A DNA stretch of 64,000 bases from Aselliscus stoliczkanus (lineage: Eukaryota; Chordata; Mammalia; Chiroptera; Hipposideridae), in contig CM066731.1 in NCBI GenBank assembly GCA_033961575.1, positions 130,441,001 to 130,505,000 on the forward strand, written 5' to 3'. Numbering within the stretch: the stretch's first letter is position 1; every line of letters begins with the position of its first letter. A program made the position numbers and the translations under genes. Shown in pieces: positions 20,890 through 33,082 of this stretch. The notes under the pieces are model-generated. The model was not told the DNA's origin. It did no database searches and saw only the letters and a list, made by a program, of their open reading frames with translations.

Positions 20890-23800
20890 ATGAAAAGATT
20901 TTGATCATAAATAATAATGTACTAAAACCAGATTATTGTGCTCTTACTTTCTTTTTTTCACAATTCTTCAACGATGCTATTACCACATTTCCATATGCTG
21001 AGCAACTAACTGGTATGTAACTGAGGTCAAATAAAAGCCATGATGTAGATTCATAGGAAATTTTCAAACTAGTTTTCTTAGAAAGCTAAGACAGAAAGTG
21101 AACAATGAAAAGTTGGTCATGCATAAGAAAAAATATTAGGTGGTCATACAAAGTACAAAAGTTTAAATTAATCTTAAAATATTCAGGAATTCCTTGATGT
21201 GAGTGTAAAATCTAGTGATATGGTTGTAGCTGACTGGGTAGGTTAAAGTTTTTATTAAATTTTTAGAGTCAGAATGAGAGAACATGGAAAAGAAAGAGAA
21301 TTTTATCCTTCCTGTCCCCTAATATTTTATTTGGAAATGTTTCCGTCTTTTAATGTATATGCATTTTAAACTTAAGAAAGGGTTACTGTAAACTATGTCA
21401 ACAGTTTTATAGACTACTATGAATAAAAAGCAGTAATTATTTCAAGAAAGGTGGTTTAACAGGTACAGAAATATGGAGTATACAATTGCTACAGCTGTGT
21501 ACAAGTTTTTGTGGATTTGCATATATAATAACATAATTGCAACTAAATAACATGAGATTACTCAGGATTGTGATGTTTTTACTGGCAAACAAGATATTAA
21601 TGCCAATGGAGTATTGTTGTCCTTCTGGAAATTACATACTCTTTTCAATTATATTTTCCTGTCCTTGGATGTTTGTAACGTCTCCTAGTATGCATGTTTA
21701 TCATGGATCTGATTGGTTACTCCCCTTCCTCCCGCTTTACTAATACTGTAAGAGGTCGTGAAGGGGAGGAGATAAACATATATGTTCAGTCCTCCATTAT
21801 GAGACAAAAGTTGATATGGGGAGTTGATCAATGATTCACCAAAGGATTATTTAAAAATATATTCATTAATATCTTCACCTGTCTTCTTCCAAGATTAGTC
21901 TTTTGTCTGGCTTCTCAGAAAATGGCTGACAGTATTTAAGATTGACTATTAAGGTGAATTATGGAGTATGTTAAGGCTTGATTAGAAAAAAGTGAGGCTC
22001 CATCCTTCTATCCTACCATCTGTCGTTCACTCACTGTGTATGAAAAGTAATTCAGAAAGGTTTTTAAAAAGGAAGGAACATTTAATAAAGTATTTTGGAA
22101 ATCGAGTTTCAATCATCATGAATGAACAAGCGATAACCAGATCTAGGGAAAGCTCTAATAAAGCAGAATTGTAGAAGTATAAATCATACTTTGAATTTTT
22201 TCCCAATTTACTTTCAGGCTTCATCTTTTACATATAAATGATATTATAAAGATGTAATTGTGATGTGCTGCTATGTAGAGTCAATGTTACAGTAATCTTT
22301 TTCCTCTCAATATTTTATGAAAATGTTTAAAATACAGCAACGCTAAAATTTTTACAGTGACTCCCTGTATCAACTCCTTATATCCCACCACTTAGATGGT
22401 ATCATTGTGTAATTTATAAGGGTAGTTTTGTGTAGCAGTTTTATAAGTGAAAAACTGTATACTCTAAAAAAAACAAATGTGGGATTCCCCAGTCTTTAAT
22501 AGAAATGAAATAAGGGTGTCTACTTTTTTTGCTTAGGTAATTCGCTTGAATTATAGTAATTCAAATGTATTAATTTCAATTGTAAGTTTTTCTGATGTAT
22601 ATTATACTATTTCTTCATTACTGAAATCTTAATTAATAAAAGCATAATGGCAAAATGTCATGATCCTATTGACAGGTCAATCAGTGAAAAGAAATGTTCA
22701 AGATTTTTAGAATCCAGTATAACCCAATTCTTTTGGCTTTAGTCAGTCACATGTTGGTGGGTTCTGGGACTAAAGTTGGAAGTACTCTCAGAGTTAAAAA
22801 TATCAAGTAATTTTTAGGGACAGCAGAGTTTTGAGGTACGGTTTCCGATTTAGTGTCTGGGCATTCGTCCAGAAACCAGACCACTTTGTCCAATATACTT
22901 GAATTCCTAAACATATTCACTATCCTAGACACTCGCCTAAATGGACCAGAAACCCTGCTATTAATATATAAGACAGTAAAGTAAGTTTGTTTTCAGAAAA
23001 CTTTTTTATTAACAGTATTTTATTTACAAATAAATATAATTTTCACAGTGTCATAATGTTAATTTGTCATTCAAGTTATTACTTATTTTCCCCCTGATAG
23101 CTGATGTTACAGTGTGGTCAGCCTTGTAAGACAAGATAACTTTGATATTGTCCTTTGGCAATTATTATGAAAACAGCCATTTTTAAGGGTATTCTTTTAG
23201 AACAGTTATCTACAATGTACCTTTAATCATAGTTGTTAAATATCATGTCATTTTTTTCCCTTGGATTTAAGTAACTACAATTCTGTTACTGAACTTTTTT
23301 CAGAAATAATGGAAATATGGGGTCATTATCTTAAATTAATTCTGGATTTGAATCATATTATTGGCTATTAATAATCTTCCACAGTCATATCTACACATAT
23401 TAGCAGTAAAGAATCATTTTAGTGACAATCTGTTAGACTTAATAAAAGAGACAAATTTGAGTTCACTTGTCTGCTGTAAGAACAAGTGTAATGTCAATGT
23501 GTAGCCCTTTTTTGTGTTTTTAAAACTCTAAAATAGTTCAACTATATATGGAACAATTTTTAAAAGAGCAGGAAATGATTTGTGGAAATTTGCATAAACT
23601 TTACTCACCGTTTTACCTGAAATATGTAAAAATTATTTTTAATGTTCAAAACATGTTAAAATTTGAATGATGCCAAGAAGCAATTGTATTTCATTTAGAA
23701 GGTTAACAGGGTAGTTAATAAAATGATAGAGCTGAAGAGACTTGTTATAGGATCAAGTGTGTTGGGATAATGAATATTTAAATAGTTTTAATTAAAACAG

Positions 23801-24635
23801 TAGAAAAACTGAAAAAAACTTAAAGCCTTTGGAAGATTTAGTAAAAAAATTTGAAACTGATTTGAGGCTTATACATTAAACATTTTCATACATAAAACAG
23901 GTTTTTGAGAATAGCGGAGGTAGGTTACATATTCTATAGATCGTTTTGGCATTTTCCTGTAATCTGACAGTTGTTTTTTTTTAGTTTAGGAAAACGTTGG
24001 AAATAGAAATATTTGGCCCCAGTAAGTGAAACGATCTTACCAGGAAGTCCTAGATGTAAAATGATTTAAATCTGAGATTTAACTTAAAAAAAGAATGTAA
24101 TTATGAGAAACACGAGTACTCAAGCATATTATATCTTTTAATGGTCTTTCACGGTGACAGATTCTCTCCTAGTATAATTTTTTAAATAATGTGTTGAAGC
24201 TGAATGTAGTTCTGCTAGGTTTTATTGGTTATCTCCTGCCCAGCATTACTATAACTCTTACTTTCCTAGTCATTTGATCCTACAGAAAAAGTATGTCATT
24301 TTATTTTCTATGTAAGTATATTCATTATTAAGTATACATGTGTGGTATAATGCATTGAAAGAATAGGTGTAACGTGCTATGAAGCATAATAATAAAATAA
24401 ACATGATGACCTCTCACCTCCCTTAAGAACTAGAATATATCATTGAATCTGTTGATATCGTCTTTCCCTATTCAGTCTCTCTGCTTTCTCTCACCCATAT
24501 TTAAGTATTTAAAAATTTTTCCACTGCCACTTTAAAATATAGATTCTGTATATTCCTAAACAGTACATCTTTTGCTTACTTTTGAGCATTATATACTTGA
24601 TATCACAATATAGTTAAACTTCTACAAACTTCTTT
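20890..24635. other. Unique intron sequence
   Basis: This is AT-rich DNA with short homopolymer runs. I recognise no gene and no repeat family in it. The several frames of 60-70 residues are short and lack coding character. Confidence 0.55.
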
Positions 24636-24847
24636 TTCTCTTTTTTGATGTTTTGTAGAAAAAAAAGATTTAATAAGATAATTGACATATAACATATTAG
24701 TTTCAGGTATGTAACAGTGATTCTATATATCTATATATTGCAAAATAATCACAGTTAAATCTAGTTAATATCCATAACCACATATAGTTTTAAAAATGTT
24801 TTCTTATGATGAGAACTTTTTAAGATTTAGTTTCCTAGCAACTTGCT

Positions 24848-25425
24848 TTTTTTTTTATTAAAATTTATTGAGTGACAATGGTTAATAAAATTACATAGGT
24901 TTCAAGTGTACAATTCTGTAATACATCATCTATATATCACATATGTGTTCACCACCCAGACAGCCCTCCTTCCGTCACCATATATTTGACCTCCTTTACC
25001 CTGTTACATCCTCCCACCCCCTTATCCTTTGGGAACCACTGAACTATTGTCTGTATCTGTGTGTTTTTGTTTCTTTCTTTGTCTTGTTGCTTTGTTACTT
25101 CCAGTTTTATATCCCATATATGAGTGAAGTCATATGGTTCTTGACTTTTTCTGTCTGACTTATTTTGCTTAGCATAATCATCTCAAGATCCATCCATGTA
25201 TACCTAAAAAAACCTGAAAACATTTATCTGTAAAGATATATGTGCTCTGATGTTCATTGCAGCTTTATTTTCGCTGGCTAAGACATGGAAACAACCGTTA
25301 AGTCCTTTGATAGATGATTGGGTAAAGAGGATGTGGTATATGTACACAATGGAATACTACTTTGCCATACAAAAAGATGTAGTGCCATTTGTGACAACCT
25401 GGGGATTTTGAGATTATTATGTCTA
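24848..25425 (-). mobile_element. Younger L1 insertion with 5' inversion
   Basis: 24848-25205 is antisense L1 3' end (TTTTTTTTATTAAAATTTATTG, then AGGTTTCAAGTGTACAATTC), running back to the ORF2 end (CCATCCATGTA). 25206-25425 is L1 ORF2 in sense orientation (CTAAGACATGGAAACAACCG, ATGTACACAATGGAATACTA). An insertion whose 5' part is flipped is the signature of twin priming. CCTAGCAACTTGC just before and TCTAGCAACTTTC at the right end look like the target duplication. Confidence 0.75.
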
Positions 25426-25452
25426 GCAACTTTCAAATATAAATACAACATT

Positions 25453-25772
25453 GTTCCATTTGACTTATTTCGCTTAGCATGATATTTTTAAGATCCATCC
25501 ATGTTGTCACAAATAGCAAAGTCAAGAACCATGGACTATAAAATTGAACGCAACAAACAAATAAAAACTCATATATTCATAGACACAGACAACAGTTTAG
25601 TGGTGACCAGAGGGAGGACGTAAAAGGTGGTAAAGGCAGTCAAAATATATGATGATGGAAGGAGACTTGAATTTGGGTGTGAATACACAGCGCAACATAT
25701 AGATGATGTGTTCTAGAATTGTACACTTGAAACCTATATAAGTTTACTAACCAACATCACTTCAATAAATTT
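25453..25772 (+). mobile_element. Second young L1 insertion, sense with inverted 5' part
   Basis: 25453-25516 is antisense ORF2 end (TTGACTTATTTCGCTTAGCA). From about 25520 the sense 3' end follows (GTTTAGTGGTGACCAGAGGG, AATTGTACACTTGAAACC, CACTTCAATAAATT). The switch in strand again suggests twin priming. A SINE has since landed in its A-rich end. Confidence 0.7.
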
Positions 25773-26174
25773 TTTGTTGTTGTTTTTAAGTATTTTTTTA
25801 TTATTATTATTGGGGAATTGAGGGAAGGGAACAGACAAGTTGCTGTCCTTTTGTTCTTCAGCCTAGTTTTGGAGGACGTTGCTTCACTGACCCCTGTTGG
25901 TATTATCAGTGTGCTCTTCCCGGGTGAGGCAGATAGGTGGACGGCGGCTCTTGGCAGCTCATGTTGGCTGCCGGCACTCATTGTAGCCTATGGCAGCCCA
26001 CTGCAGCAGGGGCTGCCGCCTACACCGTCAACTCAAGGCAGCCCAGCTCCAGGTGGAGCTGTTGTTAGCTGTAGAGGGCAGTGTCACTGGCCCTCATGTA
26101 GGATCCAAACCAGGGCTGGGCTGCTGGCATCTTAAGCCAGCTCTTAGGAACCAACGTGCCACTCGGCCAGCCCT
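25773..26174 (-). mobile_element. Long composite SINE, C-type (antisense)
   Basis: T-rich start, then ATTGGGGAATTGAGGGAAGG, GAACAGACAAGTTGCTGTCC (tail module). A CAGC-rich middle follows, then the complement of the short SINE (GAGGGCAGTGTCACTGGCCC, CCACTCGGCCAGCCCT). The repeated CTTCAATAAATTT and CCCCAGTAAATTT at the edges are a likely target duplication. A second full copy is at 30960-31318. The open frames at 25818-26135 and 25990-26229 lie in this SINE. Confidence 0.82.
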
Positions 26175-27561
26175 CACCCCAGTAAATTTAATAAAACTAT
26201 TGTTACAGTATATAATACAGTATTGTTAACTGTCATCACCGTGCTGTACACTACATTTCCAGAAGTTAGTTATTTTATAACTGGAAGTCTGTATCGACTA
26301 CCTTCACCCATTTAGCTCACTCCCCACTTCCCCACTCTGGCAAACCTACCAGTCTGTTCTCTGTATCTGTGAGTCTGTTCATTTAAGATTGCACATAAAA
26401 GTGAGGTCATACGATATTGGTTTTTCCGTGTCTGACTAAACTTCATTTAGCGTAATGCCCTCAAGATCATCCATGTCATTGCAGATGTTAAGATTTCTTT
26501 CTTTTTTATGGCTGGATAATTCCCTGGGGACTGGGGGGCAGGGAGAATGAGAATATATGTACGTGTGTAACCGCATTGTCTTTGTCCGTTCATTTGTCCT
26601 TCAGTGGACACTTAGGTTGCTTCCATGTCTTGGCTGTGGTAAATAATGCTTCAGTGAACATAGGGGTTTGCATATACTTTTGAGTTAGTGTTTTTGTTTC
26701 CTTTTGATAAATGACACCCAGAAGTGGAATTTCTGAATCCATATATGGTAGTTCTGTTTTTAATTTTTCAAGACTCTTCCATAGTTGGTCACACCAATCT
26801 GCATTCCCACCAGTGATGCACGCGAGTTCTCTCTCCTCACATCCTCGCCAGCGCTTGCTATTTTTTGTCTTTTTGATAATAGCCATTCTAACAGGTGTGA
26901 GGTGACAGCTCATTGTATTTTGATTTGCATTTCCCTGATGATTAGTCATGTTGAGTACTTTTCATGTACCTGTTGGCCATGTGTACTCTTATGTTTTCTT
27001 TGGCAAAATGTCTGTTCAGACCCTCTAATTTTTAATCAGATTGTTGTTTTGCTACTGATTTACATGAGCTCTCTATGTATTTTGGATATTAACTGCTTGC
27101 CAGATATATGATTTGAATATTTTCTCCCATTCTATATAGGTTGCTTTTTTGTTTTGTTAATGGTTTCCTTTGCTGTGCAGTTTTATGTAATCCCACTTGT
27201 TTATTTTTCCTTTTGTTGCCTTTGCTTTTAGTGACTGATAGCAAGGAGTTTACTGCCTATGTTTCCTCCTGGGAGTTATGTGGTTTCAAGGTTTACATTT
27301 AAGTTGGTAATCCATTTTAAGTTGAATTTTTTATGTTCCGAAAGATGCTGGTTCAGTTTCATTCTTTTGAATATAGACTGTTCTTTCCACATAACTCTTG
27401 GCTCCTTTGTCACAAATTAATTGACCATGTATGTGTGGGTTTTTTTCTGTACTCTTTCCTGATCTGTTCATTTTATATCTGTTTTTATGTCAGTACTGTT
27501 TTAATTACTATACCATTGTGAAAAGGTTTGAAATCAGACTGTGATGACTTGGGCTTTGTTC

Positions 27562-27923
27562 TTTTTTTTTTTTTTCTTTTAAAGATTTTATTGGGGAAGG
27601 GGAACAGCCAAGTTGTTGTCCTTCAGTCTTAGTTGTGGAGGGTGCAGCTAGCTCAGCTCCAAGCTCAGTTGCCATCCAGACGCCCAGTCACCTCAAGGTG
27701 CCGTGTTCACTCTTAGTTGTGGGAATCGACTCCATGTGGGAGTCGAACTGGCAACCTTGTTGTTAGGAGCACATGCTCTCACCAGCTGAGCCATCCTGCC
27801 ACCTGTTGGCAGCTCAGCAGCAGCTCAGCTTGGGTGCAGTTCACTGGCCCATGGGGAAATTGAACCAGTGACCCTGTTTCTCAGAGCTCGCGCTCTTAAC
27901 CAACTGAGCAACTCAGCCAGCCC
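27562..27923 (-). mobile_element. Composite SINE with two tRNA-like units (antisense)
   Basis: A T-run is followed by AAAGATTTTATTGGGGAAGG and AACAGCCAAGTTGTTGTCC (tail module). Two tRNA-like units on the minus strand come next, recognisable from CACCAGCTGAGCCATCCTGC at about 27780-27800 and CTCTTAACCAACTGAGCAAC near the right end. It is close to the three-unit element at 10596-11070 but has one unit fewer. It sits inside old L1 ORF2, with short repeats (TGTTC…TTTT) at both edges. Confidence 0.85.
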
Positions 27924-28624
27924 TGTTCCTATTTTTCAGGGTTACTTTGGAATATTCAGGGTCTATTGTTCTTCCATACAAATTTTAGGATTGTTTGTTC
28001 TATTTCTGTGAAAAATGTTGCTGGAATTTTGATAGGAATTGCATTGAAATTGTAGATTGCTTTGGGTAGTGTGAACATTTGACAATGTTAATTCTTCCAA
28101 TCTGTAAGTACAGAATATCTTTCTATTTATTTTTGTCTTCAGTTTTTTTTATCAGTGTCTTATAGTTTTCAGTGTACCAATCTTTTACCTCCTTGGGTAA
28201 GTTTATTCCTAGGTATTTTATTCTTTTTTGATGCAATTATAAATGGAATTATTTTCTTAATTTCTCATTTTCGTAGTTCATTATGGAAACTTACCGATTT
28301 TCATATTTTATTTTATCCTGCAACTGAATTTGTTTATTCTGTTTTTTTGTTTTTGTTTGTTTGTTTGGGGGAGGTGTATTTAAGGTTGTCACTGTGTAAT
28401 ATGTCATCTGCAAATAGACAGTTTTACTTCTTTTCTGATTCTGATGCCTTTTATTTCTTCATCTTGACTAATTGCTTTTCCTAGGACTTGCAGTGTATAT
28501 TGAATAAAAGTGGTGAGAGAGTGGGCATCTTGTTCCTGATCTTAGAGGAAAAGTTTTCCGTTTTTCTCCATTCAGTATGATGTTAGCTCTGAGCTTGTCA
28601 TATACACTATTTCTATTTTCTGGT

Positions 28625-30235
28625 GATCCCCTTGACATTTTACCATCCCTACTTAGAGAAAAATCCTGTTAGTATCGTAATGTCCTCTCCTGTAACACAA
28701 GGACTTCAGAATTGTTTAATGCCAATCAGCTCCTTTCCTGACTTAAATGGTTGCAAACTAGTGACTTTTTAAATGCCATTGTTTCTAACTCAAAGTTAGC
28801 CAGGCTCACAAATGCCAATGTCGAAATACCATATAACCTGTTGTTATCATCTTAAGAATTATTTTCTGCAATGGGAAACCTCCATCAGGGAAATATCCCA
28901 TTAGTAAAACCCGGGAAACAAATAAGCAATCACTCTTCTGAGGTTTTTATTGTCTGAAGAAGTGCTGCTTTGAGTAGGTTTTATGCCCAGCTTACCGAGG
29001 GAGACGTCTTTGTCAAAATGAAGTTTTATGTTGAAGCAATGTCTTAAGAAAGCTAAAGTGAACATCATTTCAGAGGGAAAGTAGAACATGACCTTATTCA
29101 TCTGGTAGCAATTGTATGAAATAGCACACATTCCACATTTATTTTTAAATTGATGACATTTATTTCTCTATAGAGAGTCAACTTCTGCTACCTGATAAAA
29201 ATGTATATTATTCTTTCATATATAGAGACTGCAGAAAAATCATTTGGCCATCTTAGTCAAGTGACCCCTATCAAAGGGAGCCTCCATAGTATATATAGTG
29301 GGGATAAGATAATGAATTTTCAAAAAATATTCAGTGTTTTTGAATATGTTCTTTGTCTCTTGGCACTTACCATTTATATGCATTTCTGTATTATTAATGC
29401 TCTAAATCTTTTAATCTAGATTTTTTTCTTTATAAATAAGAAAAATTCACAGTCTGAAAACAATAAAAGAAAACTTTAAGTATATCACCATAATTTGGAC
29501 ACGCAAAGAAAATGATGATTGAAAAAATATCATTTTTAAATATGTTTGTTTATTCCCATATATGATTCAGAACAACTGAAATTTATGGGGAAGTATTTTA
29601 TGTAATTGTAGGATTATCAAACACTGAAATTTCCTGGAGCTGGCATGTCACTATTATACTTAGATTTCAGTATGTACATTGAATTATATTTCATTTATAA
29701 ATTATATTGAAGTCTCAAAAGAGGTGTTGAGAAGGATAAAATGTGGATTTTAACAGGTGAAAAGGTTTGAGTAGTAGAAAATTTGAATTTCAATAGAACT
29801 TTGAATTTCATTATCTTGGAAATTTTTTCCTAAGGTGATACATTCGAGTTCTATGTAATAACATCTTCAGGAAAGAATTGATTTGAGACTTGTAATTTAT
29901 GAAAGGTAGAGAGAAAGGGGAAAGATAAGATACTGCAAGAGTATTTCAGGTAATTCCAGGTAGATAAATTCTATTTAAATAAATAGCAAAATCCCCTTTG
30001 GCAAAGCTATATAATATATGAGTATATATAATATACAAATTATTCATAAGTTATTCAAGTCACTTAAGTACTTTAGGTCGTGGTATTCAAAAATTTTAAT
30101 TGGTGTATTTATAGCAAAGAACTGTTTTGTTTCAGTATTTCTATTCATTCTTTTTAAGGGACAACACCACTTTCAATAGTGAAAAGTGAAGCCTACAAGT
30201 AAAACATTTCTCAGGGACCTGTTGTCTTGTGATTT
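28625..30235. other. Unique intron sequence
   Basis: AT-rich DNA between the L1 stack and the microsatellites. The 76- and 72-residue frames at 28901-29131 and 29201-29419 show no domain and no splice context. Confidence 0.5.
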
Positions 30236-30244
30236 GTATGATGC

Positions 30245-30248
<4 letters not shown>

Positions 30249-30332
<84 letters not shown>
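30249..30332. repeat. Compound (AT)n-(GA)n microsatellite
   Basis: A perfect alternating AT/TA run of about 53 bases (30249-30302) is followed after a few bases by (GA)n of about 27 bases (30306-30332). The frames across it are low-complexity artefacts (Tyr-Ile repeats). Confidence 0.97.
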
Positions 30333-30336
<4 letters not shown>

Positions 30337-30533
30337 AGATATGGATATAGATACATAAGGGTATATAAGGATAGACATATAATGATATAAATAAAATCCT
30401 TATATATAATATATATTTATATGTATATATTACATATACATATATCCATATACATATATATGGATATGTGTAAATGGTATATGTATGTGTGTGTGTGTGT
30501 GTGTGTATATATATGTATGTATATGTATATGTA
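30333..30533. repeat. TA-rich region with (TG)n
   Basis: Irregular ATAT/GTAT words end in a (TG)n run of about 20 bases at 30485-30505. It is continuous with the AT/GA microsatellite and likely unstable in length. Confidence 0.9.
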
Positions 30534-30959
30534 TGTCCCTTTTCCTGAGGTATTCTTTTGGTTGTTGCAGTAGTTCTTACAGTTACTAATTTTTAGTTTT
30601 TTATATGCTAGAATTATCATTTTATTGATCAAAAAAAATATGTACCTAAAGAGAATAAGTTAATTTTTATTAAATAAATAACTGTTATTGCTAATACAAG
30701 TCTTATTATATATGTTTTCAGGGTTCTTGCAGTGGGGATTGGGGGCAGGAGGAGAGTCACGTAATAGGCATACAAACATACAGTGAATCCTTTTGATCCT
30801 TTAGTAGTCAGCTGTGTTAGGGTTCAATATTTATTTTATGTGATATTGAACTCTATAGGTATATATTAAAGTAAGCCTCCAATGTGGTAGGTGATATCAA
30901 TACAGTACATTCTTTAAACAGCAGAGACATAATCCTCGTCTTCCTGCGTGGTATCTTTG

Positions 30960-31318
30960 TTTGTCTTTAAGGTTTTATTGAGGAATTAAGGGAGGGGAAC
31001 AGACAAGTTGCTGTCCTTTTGTTCTTCGGTCTAGTTGTGGAGGTTGTCACTTCACTGGCTCATGTTGGTATTGTCATTGCACTCTTCCTGGGTGAGGCAG
31101 TCGCTCACCGACCATTGAAAGCTGCTCACAGCAGCTCACAAAAGCACATGCCAGCTGCCAGCCAGCCCTACTGCAGCCTGTCGTCGAGCTGTTGTTCACC
31201 ATCTTAGCTGTAGAGGGTGCAGCGTCACTGGCCCTCATGTGGGATCCAAACCGGGGCCCTGCTGTTCAGAGCTGGCATCCTAAGCCAACTTCTAAACAAT
31301 GTGCCACTTGGCCAACCC
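30960..31318 (-). mobile_element. Long composite SINE, C-type (antisense), second copy
   Basis: It has the same layout as 25773-26174: GGTTTTATTGAGGAATTAAG, AACAGACAAGTTGCTGTCC, a CAGC-rich centre, then GCGTCACTGGCCCTCATGTG and GTGCCACTTGGCCAACCCT. A 12-base target duplication, GTGGTATCTTTG, at 30948-30959 and 31323-31334 sets the borders. The frames 31019-31207 and 31217-31408 are inside it. Confidence 0.88.
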
Positions 31319-31520
31319 TTGAGTGGTATCTTTGAAATACCAAATTTTTTTTTGAAATGGATAGGAGGGAAGGATCGGATCATATTGCACCATCTTGCAC
31401 ATTTCTAGTTTTTGAAAATGAAAAACAAAGCTGGAGGATTCGCAGTACTCGAATCCAAGACGTGCAATATAATGCTGCAGTCATTAAAATAAAATATAAG
31501 GGTAAATTAGACTTCATTTA

Positions 31521-32550
31521 TTTTTTTTTTATTTTTTTTTATTTTATTTTATTTTATTTTTAATTAGTTTCAGGTGTACAACACAGTGCAATAGTTATAC
31601 ATTTTACCCCTCAAAGTGACAACCCCCCCGCCCCCAATACACCACCCCACACCCCCCATATCATATATATCTATTACTCTTCCTCTGACTCTCTTCCACA
31701 GTATAATCCACATCCCGTGACTATCTATATATATTCAATTACAGTAGGTATACCACCTCCACTTTAGTAATACAGTGCAGTGATCAAACCTCTACTCCAT
31801 CCATGAAATGGTCTCCCTAACAAGACCTATGATCATCTGACATTCCACAGAATATTTACAACATTATTAATTATATTCCCCAAACTGTTTTTCCTATCCC
31901 AGTAGCAATATTGTAGTTGCCTATTTTTGCTGTCTAATCCCTTCCCCTTCTCCCTCATCCCCATTCCTCTCCAAATTAGCAACCCTGATTTTTCCTCTAT
32001 ATCTATGAGACAGTTTCTGTTTAGTTTGCTCATTCATACAGTTTTTCATATTCCACATATAAGTGAGATCATATGGTATTTGTCCTTCTCTGACTGACTT
32101 ATTTCACTCAACATTATAGTCTCTAGGTCCATCCATATCATTGCAAATGGCACGATTTCATTCTTCTTTATAGCAGAGTAATACTCCATTGTATAAATAT
32201 ACCACAGTTTCTTAATCCAGTCATCTACTGACGGGCATTTTGGTTGTTTCCAAGTCTTAGCTATTGTAAATTGTGCTGCTATGAACATCGGGGTGCATAA
32301 CTTTTTTTGAATAAGTGTCTTGGTTTTTTCAGGATAAATACCTAGGAGTGGAATTGCTGGGTCAAACGGTAGCTCTATTTCCAGTTCTTTGAGATACCTC
32401 CATACTGACTTCCATAGTGGCTGCACCAATCTGCAGTCCCACCAACAGTGCAGCAGGGTCCCCTTTTCCCCACACCCCCGCCAGCACTTGTTGTTTGTTG
32501 ATTTGTTGATGATAGCCATTCTCACTGGAGTGAGGTGGTATCTCATGGTG
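31521..32550 (-). mobile_element. 5'-truncated L1, antisense, with a 13-bp target duplication
   Basis: A T-rich run (31521-31561, the poly(A) side) is followed by AATTAGTTTCAGGTGTACAA and the L1 3' UTR, then the complement of the ORF2 C-terminus up to 32550. TAGACTTCATTTA at 31508-31520 and at 32551-32563 is a perfect 13-base duplication, so both borders are exact. The 1.03-kb insertion split an older L1. Low decay of its coding part suggests a fairly recent event. Confidence 0.95.
32046..32546 (-). pseudogene. L1 ORF2p C-terminal fragment (166 residues, open)
   Basis: The minus-strand frame begins [15 protein letters not shown], has the cysteine/histidine-containing segment [20 protein letters not shown], then [22 protein letters not shown], and ends near [15 protein letters not shown]. 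This is the C-terminal region of L1 ORF2p, downstream of the reverse transcriptase domain, and includes the C-x3-C…H-type cluster. The endonuclease and reverse transcriptase are missing because of 5' truncation, so no active protein is expected. The frame has no stop over 166 codons. Confidence 0.93.
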
Positions 32551-32753
32551 TAGACTTCATTTAAATAAAAGACTGTTGAGGAAATGAGATGTCAAACCAC
32601 AGATAGGTAGAAAATATGTGCAAAATCTTTATCTGATAAAAGATTTATATCCAGACATACAAAGAATCCTTCCATCTTAATTATGAGAAAACAAACCAGC
32701 TTAAATTGAGCAAAAGATTTAACAGACATATCATGGACAAAGCTATATATATA

Positions 32754-32833
32754 TGGGTTGTCGGAAAAGTCACGACGTATTTTTTCTATGTGTTTTGTTG
32801 CAAGAATGCATCATGACTTTTCCAACAACCCAA
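32754..32833. mobile_element. 80-bp mariner-type MITE, nearly perfect palindrome
   Basis: TGGGTTGTCGGAAAAGTC on the left and the complement of the right end, TTGGGTTGTTGGAAAAGTC, form inverted repeats. TA lies on both sides (32752-32753, 32834-32835). Only about 30 bases separate the arms. Size and plan recall the human MADE1 element, but the end sequence differs. Confidence 0.87.
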
Positions 32834-33082
32834 TAAATTCTGATGATGCTTAATGTAATTAGTCATGAAGGAAATACAAATTAAAACCACAGTGAGATAC
32901 AACTATACTCATCCTAGAATGGTTAAAATTAAAAAACAACAAAATACAGATTATACCAAATGTTGAGGAGGATGTGGAGTAGTTGGAGCTCTCATATATT
33001 ACTGTGGAGAAGGCAAAATGGTAAAGCTATTTTGACTAAACTGGCAGTTTGTTATTATAGGTATACACTTACCATATGACCT

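Larger units (their letters stand above)
24640..28620 (-). mobile_element. Old antisense L1 (3' UTR and ORF2) with nested insertions
   Basis: Left to right on the + strand, this is an L1 read from its 3' end backwards. TTGACATATAACATATTAGT at about 24680 is the 3' UTR, resuming at 26195 (ACAGTATTGTTAACTGTC). The complement of the ORF2 C-terminus lies at 26590-26949 (peptide words [12 protein letters not shown] and KTWKQPKCP), and ORF2 sequence with many stops continues to about 28620. It is interrupted by a nested L1 (24848-25425), a second L1 piece plus a SINE (25453-26174) and a composite SINE (27562-27923). Confidence 0.8.

Noticed and set aside
28155..28484. 109-codon + strand open frame
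   Set aside because: It is the antisense of old L1 ORF2 and has no independent protein features.
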